NCBI GenBank assembly: GCA_030549205.1
Contig: JAUKTV010000024.1
Coordinates: forward strand, 219,289-283,288
Reading direction: 5' to 3'
Length of the DNA stretch: 64,000 bases
DNA from: Apiosordaria backusii
Taxonomy: Eukaryota > Ascomycota > Sordariomycetes > Sordariales > Lasiosphaeriaceae
Part shown: piece by piece, positions 33,206 through 43,279 of the stretch
Numbering within the stretch: position 1 is the first letter of the stretch
How the letters are laid out: each line of letters starts with the position of its first letter
Program-made: the position numbers and the translations under genes
Notes under the pieces: model-generated
Databases searched by the model: none
What the model was told of the DNA's origin: nothing
What the model saw: only the letters and a program-made list of their open reading frames with translations

Positions 33206-34701
33206 CTATGAGATTCCAATGTTCATATCTTCCCCGGCAGCCTCCACCAGATCGTCTATGCCACCGGGCGCTTGTGTCGGTCCACTTGCACCTTCTGGGG
33301 GCATGGCCCAGGCTGGCAATGGGCTAACATAACTCCAGGACCCATCAGCATCCTCATACCGGAGACTGTGGAGCCACAGAGAAAGCTCCTGGCTCCCAGG
33401 GTCGGTATACAACGGAGTTTCGCAAACAGCGCAAAGTTCGCCCGACATTCTCTCTGCTTTCTTCTTGTGATACACGTCCACCATCTCGTCATAGTACGCC
33501 ACTGCGTCTGCAACCTGTTCCTTTCCCATGCGTGAAAGGCGGGAAAGGACATCATCGTCGCTGTTCTGGGTCGCTTCAGCATCATCGCGCCCCAAGTCAA
33601 AGCCCCAGACCTTTTGGTTGGCATATATTGGATCATTTTGAACGGGGTGGCCCAAGAACTGTAGGTGAACTCGTATTTGATGTGTTCTACCCGTCACTGG
33701 CAGGCAGCGGACAATCGAATAGCCCTCGCCTTCTCTGGTAAACTGATCTCCGAGGGCGCCTGTCTCTGACTGTTCCGTTGACGGGCTGCTGCTGGAACTG
33801 GATCTGGTGACGGGCGGTGGGTAATAAGCAAGACGCTTGAAGACGGTCTTGGCAGACTTTCCATTAGCTCGGACCCGGTTCAGGCCCAACTTTGGTGATA
33901 TTTGGAGGATCGGCTGGTCGCAGACAACCTCACCATCAGGAAACCGGCCGACCACGCGGGCGAGATATTCTTTTCGAACGCTGCGTCTGAAGATCTGGGC
34001 ACTCAGGCTTTCCGCGGCTTTGGCGGTCTTGGCAATGAACATGATACCGCTGGTCAACCTGTCCAGCCGGTTACACGGGCGTGGCGCAAAGGCCGGCCCC
34101 CTCTCGGCCTTCATGATTTCCACCACCGAGTTATAATGATATCGACCGGCCGGGTGCACGGGCACGCCTGACGGCTTGTTGATGACCACCATGTCGTCAT
34201 CTTCGTGGATGACCTGCACTGGATCCTGGGTAACGGGGGCTCGTGTCGATGTGTGGTATGCGAAACCAGGTCGCCGTTCACCATCACATAGTCTGGGCTC
34301 ACTGTTTTCCCATTGACCGCGACTTGGCCGGATTCCAGGGCGGCACGGTAGTACTCAACTGGCCGCTCGCGGAACTCGCTTTCAAAGACTTCGATAATTT
34401 TCCTCCCCCGCCATCGTTCCTTGCACCATGTATTGTAGGTGTAGAAATACGGGGCAACACGCCGGAGACCATCCTTGAAAAAGTATGGGGGCGGAGGAGA
34501 CAGTGAGGTCGGCGCTTGGGGTTGCGGAATCGAGGATGGTTCGGGCCGGCCGTCGGTAGAATCCCTGGCTATGCGGCCCTCAGTGACGGTGGCGGTTGAT
34601 GGATGTTGTAGTGCGCCAGACAGAATGATGGAGGCGGTCATCGTGCGTGCGTGGGTTGCAAACGCGAATGTTGTTTTTAGTAGAGCTTTGCCAGTCAACA
34701 T
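33206..34701 (-). CDS. RluA-family RNA pseudouridine synthase (RIB2/PUS9-like), with a one-base frameshift
   Basis: Intronless gene of about 498 codons whose frame is broken once, in a run of five C (GGGGG at 34235-34239 on the plus strand). Before the break lie an S4-like RNA-binding segment (ESGQVAVNGKTVSPDYVM) and VSHTTHRHEPP. After it, VTQDPVQVIHEDDDMVVINK, KPSGVPVHPAGRYHYN, the catalytic NRLDRLTSGIMFI (Asp nucleophile) and GRTHQIRVHLQFLGHP follow. The expected family sequence is HRHEPPVT, which needs six C, so one C is missing. The protein would isomerise uridine to pseudouridine, probably at tRNA position 32 (cytosolic Rib2/Pus8 or mitochondrial Pus9). The first ATG is at 34701. A second at 34641 is possible, and the extra N-terminus could be a mitochondrial targeting sequence. 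Confidence 0.87.
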
Positions 34702-35094
34702 CCACGCCCCGTCAAGCAGAAGCCTTTCGAGATATGGTCGTCGAGATTCAAGCAGACGAAGGCTGGTTCGTGGTGGGGTTCGCGTCAAGTCTCGGAATGT
34801 TGAGATTGGTGCTTGATTGGATGAGGGGTGCGTTTGTCCTGATGTTGAGGGCAGGGAAAAAAACAGGCGGTCGCAACTGGCAATATCTGACCGTTCTCAA
34901 CGACAGGGTTACCCCACAATCTTGGCTGCAGGGGAACCTCGGCTCTTTCCGCAGCTATACCCGAGCGGCTTATCATTAACACGGTGAGTGAGCTTGCATT
35001 CCCATATTGCTTCCTGCCCTCGCCATCAACTTGTTTTGTCCCGTTTGTGTTATTTTGTCATCTGAGTTTCCATCCCCCGTGTTATATCTTTGCA
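34702..35094. promoter_or_regulatory. Shared divergent promoter region
   Basis: 393 bp separate the start of the pseudouridine synthase gene (-) from that of the thioesterase gene (+), so both promoters lie here. An in-frame ATG at 34984 could extend the thioesterase by 37 hydrophobic residues, but it lacks family support. No specific factor site was identified. Confidence 0.5.
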
Positions 35095-35623
35095 ATGTCG
35101 AACATCAGTCGTTTAAAAGCTCGGACCAGACCTGACTACCGGTACATCTTGGAGTATCGTACGCGATGGTAAGAACCACAGCTCACCTCACAATAAGACG
35201 CGTCCTTGAGCTAAACCCGTCTATAGGAGCGACAATGACATGTATGACCACATGAACAACTCTATCTACAATTTTCTTTATGACTCGGTTATCAACACCT
35301 ATCTTATGGAACGTTGTGGCCTTCATCCTCCTTCGTCTCCGCAGTACGGCATGGTGGTACATTCACACAACGACTATTTCGCTTCAATCGCATTCCCCGC
35401 CTGCGCCGAGTTAGCCCTCCGCGTGAACCGCATCGGCAACTCGAGCGTCACATATGAGATAGCTTTGTTTGAAAAGGGACACGAGTCGGTACGCTCTGTG
35501 GGCGAATTTGTTCAAGTCTTCGTGGATCGTGAGACTGGGAGGCCAAGTCCGAAAGGGATGAACCCCGAGCTGCGCCGAGGGCTGGAGTATTTGTTAGTTG
35601 ATAGCAGCGTCAGTAAATTGTGA
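35095..35623 (+). CDS. Hot-dog fold acyl-CoA thioesterase (4HBT-like)
   Basis: Exons 35095..35168 and 35227..35623 (58-bp intron, GTAAGA...CTATAG) encode 156 residues. The splice restores the family's active-site block: YRTRWSDNDMYDHMNNSIYN, with the Asp and His-Met-Asn-Asn of the 4-hydroxybenzoyl-CoA thioesterase superfamily. FLYDSVINTYL and the strand IGNSSVTYEIALFEKG follow. Length and order match small fungal thioesterases of the YbgC/FadM style, which hydrolyse acyl-CoA thioesters; the acyl substrate is unknown. The chosen ATG precedes a short basic N-terminus; an upstream in-frame ATG at 34984 is judged less likely. Confidence 0.88.
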
Positions 35624-36363
35624 AGTTGGAGATACGATAGGCGGCTACACTGACTATTAGCACACTGTACATAGTAATGTTCGATGGTCCGTTATCTCAA
35701 GTTGCCTATAAATCAACGAGAGTAAAACGGCATTTTACATGACATTGTTTGCAAGTATCGTAATTATATAGGTATATATAGGTAGTCTCAGTAGCTCAGT
35801 CCAGTGCATCGCGTCTGGCATGTACCTTTGACCCCGCCCCCCATCCACACCCCGGAATCCCCTTGGCCGGCCAATTAAAAGCCCACAATATACAACAGCG
35901 ACAACTGGTCTGAGGCCCAAAGTGGGATTTTGGAACAAGATGATCGTACAACCTTAGAGTTGTTAAGTTGAAAAATATGACGTTGCTTAAGTATATGCCG
36001 CTAGGACCTGCTGTGTGGACTGGCACGTCGTAGACGGAGGAGAGACTGCTACATCAAATAAAGGCCTTTAAAATAGTTGAGAGGCCTTTGAAGCAGTTCC
36101 GAAGACCTATAGATCATCTTTTAAGGCCTATTAACTATCTTTCAAGGTCTATTGATTATTCTTTACGGCATATTGCAGTCCGCATGTTGTGCTGCCCATT
36201 TCAGCACACGGTGGTCAGGACGGCTGATGAACAAAGGGAACGGCAGTGGTCCTGGATGCACAGCAGGAAGTTCGGCAAGTAGATGTAATGATGGTTGACT
36301 GCTAAGTTGAGGGAAAACTCTACATATCGCTACAGGTATAGTTGCTCCAGTCCCACACCAACA
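35624..36363. other. Intergenic with short degenerate repeats
   Basis: Between 36050 and 36170 the sequence shows loosely repeated AAGGCCTATTAACTATC-like words. Nothing else recognised. Confidence 0.4.
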
Positions 36364-36777
36364 TGAAGTCGGCCTACCTTTTTATCAACCTCGCAATGCA
36401 GCCCCTCCCGATCTATTCCCACCAAATCTGCTCCCTCTAAATCTTTTCCCTCCCAAAGTCATCCCTCCCAGATCCAGTCAGCCCCTTGAATCTAATGCTC
36501 CTATAACTAATTCAACAATTCCCGCCGAGGCCCGACATGAAGTCGGCGTACCTTTTACCAACCTCCCATTTCCAAGCTCCTAATCTTTTCCCTCAAAGTC
36601 AACCCTCCCAAAGCCATATCTCCCAAAGCCGCTCCTGAAGCCGTCACTCCCAAAGCCGTCACTCCCAAAGCCGTCACTCCCAAAGCCGTCACTCCCAAAG
36701 CTATCACTCCCAAATCCAGCAAGTCCCCCCGAAACAATCCTCCCGTCATCAATCCAACAATCTCAGCCCGACCAACG
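36364..36777 (+). repeat. Two direct units of a dispersed repeat beginning TGAAGTCGGCGTACC
   Basis: Units at 36364-36537 and 36538-36777 each begin TGAAGTCGGC(G/C)TACCTTTT, continue with CAACCTC, and contain CTCCCAAAG-rich DNA. A third start is the left end of the element at 36778, and a fourth copy lies inverted at 40285-40418. The start is preceded each time by a CC(A/G)AC-like word. Function unknown, non-coding. Confidence 0.75.
36646..36720 (+). repeat. 15-bp minisatellite
   Basis: Unit ACTCCCAAAGCCGTC, three perfect copies (36646-36690) and two degenerate ones to 36720, within the second direct unit. The minus strand reads as an artificial LGVTA repeat. Confidence 0.9.
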
Positions 36778-37147
36778 TGAAGTCGGCGTACCTTTTTTGC
36801 CCCTTCTCCTTAGGGTCAGTAGGCGTGGCCGCTGCCATGGGAGACGTGGCTACCACCGTGAGAGGTGTTGGCGTGAGAAGACGCGGCTGTGAGAGGCGTC
36901 TCGGTTTTTTTTTTGCCGAGTCCTCGCCTTTTTGGCAATCCTCTTCGCCACGGCCGGCGATGGCCCTGCCACAGCCATCGCCGGTCCGTCCTTTCTCAAA
37001 TCTCTTCTTTTTTTTGTTCGTTTTGAGCCGCTGGCTTGACCAGCGCTATTTTTTTAAAAAATTCTTTTTAATCAGCAGCTCTCGGCGGGCCTGGCCCGCA
37101 ATTTTGGCCTTTTTTTATTTTTTTTAAAAAAAGGTACGCCGACTTCA
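36778..37147. mobile_element. 370-bp MITE-like element with 21-bp perfect inverted ends
   Basis: Starts TGAAGTCGGCGTACCTTTTT and ends with the exact inverse (AAAAAGGTACGCCGACTTCA). The interior has no ORF but contains long T runs and a GC hairpin near 37082-37100. No target-site duplication is visible next to the ends, so mobility is inferred only from the inverted termini and from the related copies nearby. Confidence 0.6.
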
Positions 37148-37337
37148 GGGCTCACGGGGTGAGCATTGGTTTGGGACTTCGGGTTCAGCTCAGGTAAGAA
37201 TGCTGCGACTTGGTTTGGTTGGCCATTCACTGACTCTGGGTACATCCAGGATGCGGAATCGTCTTATTCATGTCTGCGCCATCCTCCCACCATCTGGCCT
37301 CACAAGTCCAGGCATCTGAGTCTTTAGCCCTGCATCT

Positions 37338-37485
37338 CTCACGGCCACGCCTCTCACAGCCGCGTCTTCTCGAGCCAACATCTTGCGCCTTCTCACGGCC
37401 ACGCCTCTCATAGCCGCATCTTCTCACGCCGACGTCTTGCGCCTTCTCACGGCCACGCCTCTCACAGCTGCGTCTTCTCACGGCC
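37338..37485 (+). repeat. 54-bp minisatellite, 2.7 units
   Basis: Units start at 37338, 37392 and 37446 with CTCACGGCCACGCCTCTCA. The inverse of part of the unit (CTGTGAGAGGCGT) occurs inside the MITE-like element near 36888, so the two regions share ancestry in opposite orientation. Confidence 0.85.
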
Positions 37486-37639
37486 ATCTAAGCAGTGGTT
37501 AGATGATGTCATAGAACAGAGTGAAGATGAATACTTACGCGCATAGTTGAAGCTGGTTACTATCAGATAGACATGTTAGCAGAGTCCAACCACAGAGCAA
37601 AATAAGGGTGTGAAATGAATGGCAAACAAGAGATGCGCA

Positions 37640-37980
37640 AAGCGGCCACTTGACAGTGTCACGGTACCATCGACTGGAATGAGAGGACAAGAGAGTCTGA
37701 AGGGGAGAGGTGGGCAAAGCAGCCACTTGGTGGTGTTAGAGTGCTATTGATGGGAATTGGAGGGCATGAGCCTGAAGAGGGGGGATGAACAAAGCAGCCA
37801 CTTGAAGGTGCCAGAATGCCCTTCATTGAACCTTAGGTGGAGGGCAAGAGAGCCTGTGAGTGGTAAAAGGTGAGAGCCTGAAAAGGGGAGGCGAGAGATG
37901 AGAGCTGAAAGGGGGGGATGAGAAAAGTAAACACTTGAAGGTGTCTGAGTGTAAAGAACGGGGATCCGAGGGCAAGAGAG
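37640..37980 (+). repeat. Degenerate ~100-bp repeats leading into the 212-bp array
   Basis: Recurring words include GCAGCCACTTG, ACTTGAAGGTG and GGGCAAGAGAG(T/C)CTG, the last also occurring at the 212-bp unit junctions. No gene seen. Confidence 0.6.
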
Positions 37981-38828
37981 TCTGAACAAATATGAGTGTC
38001 TGGGAGAGTACGTAAGAGGTGAGACCCTGAAAGAAAAGGTAATGGCCTGATACTTGTAAGCTCTAAGGTTAGGAAGGTTGTTGGATAAGTAAAACTGTAA
38101 AGGCTACTAAGTCGGAGTATAGTAAAGCCTATTAAGTTCGGAATATAAAGACTGTTAAATTTAAAGCTAGGTAGGTTGTAAGGGCAAGAAAGTCTAAATA
38201 AATATAAACGCTTAGAAAAGTATATAAAAGATAAGACCCTAAAAGAAAAGGTAATAGCCTAATACTTATAGGCCTTAAGGTTAGGAAGGTTATTGGATAA
38301 GCGAAACTATAAAGGCTACTAAGTTGGAGTGTGGTAAAGCCTGTTAAGTTTGGAGTATAAAGACTGTTAAGTTTAGAGCTGGGCAGGTTATAAGGGCAAG
38401 AGAGTCTGAATAAATATAAACGTCTAGGAAAGTATATAAAAGGTAAGACCCTAAAAGAAAAGGTAATAGCTTAACATTTATAAGCTTTAAGGTTAGGAAA
38501 GTTATTAGATAAGTAAAACTATAAAAGCTATTAAGTTAAAGTATAGTAAAGCCTGTTAAGTTTAAAGTATAAAGACTGCTAAGTTTAAAGCTAGGTAGGT
38601 TGTAAAGGTAAGAGAGTTTAAATAAATATAAATGCTTAGAAAAGTATGTAAAAGATAAGACCTTAAAAGAAAAGGTAATAGCCTAACATTTATAAGCCTT
38701 AAGGTCAGGAAAGTTATTGGATAAGTAAAACTGTGAAAGCTGCCAAGTCGGAGTATGGTAAAGCCTGTTAAGTTTGGAGTATAAAGACTGCTAAGTCTGG
38801 AGCTGGGCAGGTTGCAAGGGCTGAGACG
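37981..38828 (+). repeat. 212-bp tandem repeat, four units, with RIP-type divergence
   Basis: Unit starts are at 37981, 38193, 38405 and 38617, an exact 212-bp period. Differences between units are almost all G-to-A or C-to-T. For example unit 1 GAGAGTACGTAAGAGGTGAG corresponds to AAAAGTATATAAAAGATAAG in unit 2. The two inner units are the most A/T-shifted; the start of unit 1 and the end of unit 4 are the least. Confidence 0.95.
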
Positions 38829-39397
38829 TGATGTTGTAGACATGAAGATTGGAAGCTTGGGTGTTTCAATCCAGTCGAGGCACAGGGAAACTCCCCAATT
38901 GCACGCTTGAGCGACCCAGTCGTGCAAGGACAAGAGATGAACGTGTGATATGGTACAGCATCAAGGCCGAAAAGAGGTTTGGAGGCATCGAAGAAGAAAA
39001 GTACGTGAAGTACTGTACGTATATTCTTAGGTATTTCGGTGAAGAAGAAAAGAGGAACAAGAAGATGGGAGCTGGCAGACATCTAAATATACTCCTCGGA
39101 TAGCCCCCACACTAACTGGCCTGGCAGGCACACCAAACACCATGCTTGGCTCACGGAACACGGAAATGGCTGTCTATCACCGGTCGGCACCGAGATGAGA
39201 GTCTGTGGGAGGTTATGGAAGGTATGGCTCAGTGTTGATCTATCCCACTTCCTGCCGTGCCGCTGAAGCTATAGCATCACTCTCTCCTCATTGTCAAAGG
39301 TCCGATAGGCTCATATTGAAATAACGACACCTCGACACTGCTGTTCCTGAAGCGGGATATCTCTGCATACATCCTGCAAGTCATACTGAGCAACCGG
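38829..39397. other. Intergenic, nothing recognised
   Basis: No gene, repeat or RNA that I can support. Confidence 0.4.
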
Positions 39398-39916
39398 CTA
39401 TCTGGGGGGCGTGGTGGCCTGTGGCCACTTGCCCTGCTCTTCTTCTTCCTCGTAGCTACAGCCAGGACCACCGCCATCAACTTCCTCCACCACTTTCTGC
39501 ACGCAGGGGGCGGGCATGGTGAAGCCGAAAGATCCAGGTCTACCCTCAAACCGTCGTGCAGGCTTTCTAAGGTGACAGCAACTGCGAACAGTCCCAGTCT
39601 CTTCTTTCGGTCCCTTCAATGAATAGAAAGGGAGCACTCATGATCGATTGCAATAATTTATCTTGCCCTCTCTTGTGTCTTATCCATCAACTGTAAGATG
39701 ACAAGAGCGAAGTGTAGGGATGGGACCAACCTGGAAGAGAGGAGGGATCCTTCCTTCACCAGGAGAGTCGATCTGACTGTGGTGAGTCCCGCATTCGGCA
39801 TCGTTGTGTTGTGCCGTCAGTTTACTCTGGGGCAGGGGCTGCTGCTGATACGGGCGGAATTGCGGCAATTCATCGAGCGGGCAAGTCCCAGTTGGTAAAA
39901 TGGATCTCATCATCAT
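39398..39916 (-). CDS. Possible small spliced gene, hypothetical
   Basis: Two open stretches on the minus strand look more like protein than their surroundings. One is 39916 down to about 39730, from a triple ATG, with Gln/Pro-rich DELPQFRPYQQQPLPQ. The other is about 39600 down to 39398, with CHLRKPARRFEGRPGSFGF, MPAPCVQKVVEEVDGG and a final acidic EEEEEQ. They are in different frames and would need an intron between about 39600 and 39730 that I could not fix with good splice sites. No family is recognised. It may be a real small gene or chance. Confidence 0.25.
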
Positions 39917-40942
39917 GGTTGCTTCGCCCTTTGGCCGGTGACGTACCCAACCAAATCAGGTCACAGCATGGCGGCAAGTGCAATGTCTGATTACCTATGG
40001 GCATGTTCTCCCCTGTGCAGCGACGACGGCTGCCGGCAGGTCCCTTTGCCTACCACCCATCGCACGAGATGATTCCTGATCACTTTACCCCCACCGCCAC
40101 TGTGACCCAGGGCTTTATACCAGGTCTTTCAACGCTTTGCACTGAAGCATCCTCGATATATGCCTTTATCTTTCTCTTCCCTACCCATAACGGAAAAGTA
40201 GGCTGTAACGACTTCTTGCTCGTCAATGCCCTTGTCAGAACACGTCGACGCTGAATTCGTCAAAATGGTCCGGTACTGACTGAACTAAGGGGATGGCTTT
40301 GGGAGGAATGGCTTTGAAAGAGACAGCTTTGGGGTGAAAGATCTGGCAGAAATGGCTTTGGGGTGATCAGATTGGGAGGGTCTGTATTGCGAGGTCGATG
40401 CAAGGCACACCGACTTCAGTGAAACTGTTCAAGGCTGGATGTCCTAGCGAGGGCTTTGTTGGGTCTTGCAATGGTTACGGTTTTGTGCGAGGCGCAAGCG
40501 GGATATTCTTTTGTGTCATGTCCGGAAATCTGTAATCAGTGCAGTGGGGTTTGCAGTTGAGGCGTTTTAGGTATAAATCTCACGCTGAAATCGCCTCCGG
40601 TGAAGTTACAACCCCTTCGATGTGGTGTTTGTATAAGTTGCAAGATGTGGCCTTAAGTTTACCAGGTACCTACCTTCCTACTTGACGTGGCCAAAACACT
40701 TAATCGCCAATGTGACACGTAGCAGTTGTGGCACAAACCATAATCATCTAGCTTTTGTTGGGGCTTTTAGCTTCCATACATGTGTTTTTTTCCATCTACT
40801 TAAAGAGTGCTTCCAACTCCTCTTTTCCTCCTGCTCATCTACCTCACCCATCACCATTGCTAAGCTTCACCAATCTCATCGCACACACAGCATAGCTATA
40901 AGCTTTATACCTACGTACCTACTGCCCACCTACCCAGGGATC
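39917..40942. other. Upstream region of the unknown gene at 40943
   Basis: Contains the inverted repeat copy at 40285-40418. The last ~250 bp before 40943 are pyrimidine-rich with CTACC/CACC words, as in fungal promoters and leaders. No other gene seen. Confidence 0.45.
40285..40418 (-). repeat. Inverted dispersed copy of the TGAAGTCGG repeat
   Basis: Read on the minus strand it starts TGAAGTCGGTGTGCC. It then matches the unit at 36364 through ATC(A/G)ACCTCGCAAT(A/G)CAG and the CTCCCAAAG words. It faces the 36.4-kb copies, so a 4-kb interval is bounded by inverted copies. Confidence 0.7.
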
Positions 40943-41956
40943 ATGGCAACCCCAGAAAAAGATAGTACCATGTCGAGCACCGAACCCGCCAAGGAAATGT
41001 CTTCAGCCCAAGAACCAAGCCGGTTATCAGAACAAACAGTCTGTTGCCCCGAAGATACTTTCTTCGGCCTTGTTGGCCGCGGCCAACTCCCCGAGGAGCA
41101 TCGCGCTTCCTTTCTTCCCAACGATCTTATCCTCTTCAAGCATCGTCTCACTCGCCCACCCAACAGACCCAAGATTCAGCATTACGACAATGACGAGGAT
41201 GACGCGCCATTCAGAGGTCTTACGCCAACATGCCATTGGTGTAAGTTTGAGCTTCATTACGACGTGCTTTTTGAACTCCTTTGCACCATGCCCGTGATTA
41301 TGTACATGATATGGGCGGGGGGCTTTCTCAGCAATCCAGTTGCCTCGCCGGCCTTTCAACTCCCTTTCTGGTTTCTCTACACCTTCTTTTTGCTGACGAT
41401 GCGTCCGTGCTTCCTCTTGGAAGAGACGTATTGCGGCAAAGAGGATGGCCCGCATCTCTTCGATCGTCTGACGAGCCGGGTCACCACTAGATGGCAGTGG
41501 CGGACGCGGTTTCGGGAGCTCTGTGGGTCGTGGTTGAGGTTCTGATTCGTTTTGTCGTTGCAACACCAAATGAAGAAGCCCGGGGTGCCTTTCTGGCAGC
41601 GAGGTCTGAGAAGGGATGTTCTTCTTGAGCATGGATGGATCACGCTGAGGTTGGAGAGAGCCCCGGCGTTTTGCAATGGCTGGGGAAGGTTGGGGGACTC
41701 GGTGAATAAAGTGCATGAAGCGTATTGGGATTCTATCAGGGCGGATGCCGCGGCGAAGGCCTGTCTTGAGTTGGAGGTGAAGGGGAGCTTGGTGCCCGCG
41801 CAGATCCGGTATGGAGAGGATAAAGACACCGAGTCTGAAAATAATGAGGTGACCGCATATCGGGTCGAGGAGTTGCGGAAGGATGCAGACAAGTTCAAAT
41901 GGTTGCCTTGGTTCGCGGCACAAAACGTTGGAGATCGGAGTCTCTGCCGCCCCTAG
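40943..41956 (+). CDS. Gene of unknown function, interrupted by an in-frame TGA
   Basis: The ATG at 40943 opens 200 codons ending at TGA (41543-41545). The same frame reopens at once and runs to a stop at 41956. The first part has a polar, Ser/Glu-rich N-terminus, then CPEDTFFGLVGRGQLPEEHR, and a hydrophobic pair of segments (FELLCTMPVIMYMIWAGGF and LPFWFLYTFFLLTM) that could span a membrane. The second part is soluble and Trp-containing (EHGWITLRLERAPAFCNGWG, YWDSIRADAAAKACLELEV, KFKWLPWFAAQN). No family is recognised. The TGA may be a disabling mutation. It could also lie in an intron (41539-41610, GTTCTG...CTGAG, keeps frame but has weak sites). A strong GTAAGT occurs at 41241 and could start a longer intron, with only a poor acceptor. 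A 298-codon ORF on the opposite strand is taken as a shadow. Confidence 0.5.
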
Positions 41957-42312
41957 AGCTCCTGGGGCCGTGAATGCAGATAAACAGAGATAGGCAGCTT
42001 ACAGCGCAAGGAATCAGTATTAATTATACAGATAAATCATTTTAAAGGTTTTTAAAGATTTTAATAATAATAATAGTATTTATATACTATTTATAAAGTT
42101 TATTAAAAACGTTAAAAATAAAATAAAGCTTTAATAATATTTTTTTAGGGACTTGATCTGCGTATATGCCTCCTCTAATATTAGTACATTGCCCCATTAT
42201 TATACGTACACCTGCTATATTATAACCCTGCACTTCTTAGGGTTATATATAGAAGTGAAAATTCAGCTTTTTTTCCCAGTCATCTTCAAAGTTCAAAGCA
42301 ATGCACAATCAA

Positions 42313-42352
42313 CCACTACTACTACTACTACCACTACCACCACCACTACTAT
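42313..42352 (+). repeat. CTA/CCA trinucleotide microsatellite
   Basis: About 13 units of CTA or CCA followed by AAACTAACTACTACTA-type DNA. Confidence 0.9.
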
Positions 42353-42512
42353 AAACTAACTACTACTATAAACTAACTACTATTATTATTACTATTATAA
42401 ACCAGCTACTTTAGTAATGGCTATTTACTCTTTAATGTCCTCATTCTATATAGACTGCCATATAAAATAAATCTTTTATTATTTTCACAGTCTATAGAGG
42501 TACTCCAATTAT

Positions 42513-42645
42513 GTGGTAGTTTAATTGGGTGGTGGTTCAATTAGGTGGTGGGTCAATTGGGTGGTAGTTCAATTAGGTTGGGTAGTAGTTTAATTAAGTG
42601 CTAGTTTAATTAGATAATGGTTTAATTAAGTAATGGTTTAATTGG
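42513..42645 (+). repeat. 16-bp degenerate minisatellite
   Basis: Repeated unit TGGTRGTTYAATTRGG, about eight copies with increasing A/T drift to the right (TAATGGTTTAATTAAG). Confidence 0.85.
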
Positions 42646-43279
42646 CCGTTATTATAGGTGGTGATATAACTATAGTAGTTTATATTGATATATTGTATAG
42701 ATAGAATAAAGAAAAGTTTAGAGTTTTTGCTTTATATATAACCCTAAGAGAGCGAGGGTTATATATAGGGAAAAAATCAACTATACAAATAATAATAAAG
42801 GGGTATACGTGTATTATGGGGGGGATGTACGTATATTAGAAGGAGTGGTGTACGTAAATTAAATCCCTGTATTTAAAGTGACGTTTTTTTATATAATATT
42901 AAGTTTATAAATTATATTATTAATAGTTATAAATTATTTATTAATTATAAATTGAATAATAATTTATTAAAAATAATTTATATTAAAGAATGTCTTTAAA
43001 TATCTAAAAGCTTTAAAATTATTATATTTATAATACTTTTTTTTTTAAAAACGATTTAAATATATTAAATTTAAATTTAAAAATACTTGATATATTTTAT
43101 AATTTAATATTAACCTTTTTAATATTATATTATATTGTAAAGTTAATAATTAAGTTAAAAAGGAAGTATTATATAAATAAAATAAATTTTTAATAGCTAT
43201 ATTTAATTTTAGAACTTTAAACTTTTTTTTATTATATAAAATTAAAAGTTTTATAATATATTATAATATAAATTTTAAT

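Noticed and set aside
36555..36752. Minus-strand ORF with LGVTALGVTA repeats
   Set aside because: It is the translation of the 15-bp minisatellite, not a protein gene.
37227..37487. Minus-strand ORF with CERRGREKAQDVG repeats
   Set aside because: It is the translation of the 54-bp minisatellite.
36646..38828. Regular repeats considered as a CRISPR array
   Set aside because: Units are directly adjacent without unique spacers and the genome is fungal; they are minisatellites and tandem repeats.
41027..41923. 298-codon minus-strand ORF opposite the unknown gene
   Set aside because: No start context or family similarity. The plus strand has a typical fungal leader, an ATG and hydrophobic segments, so the minus ORF is judged a shadow.
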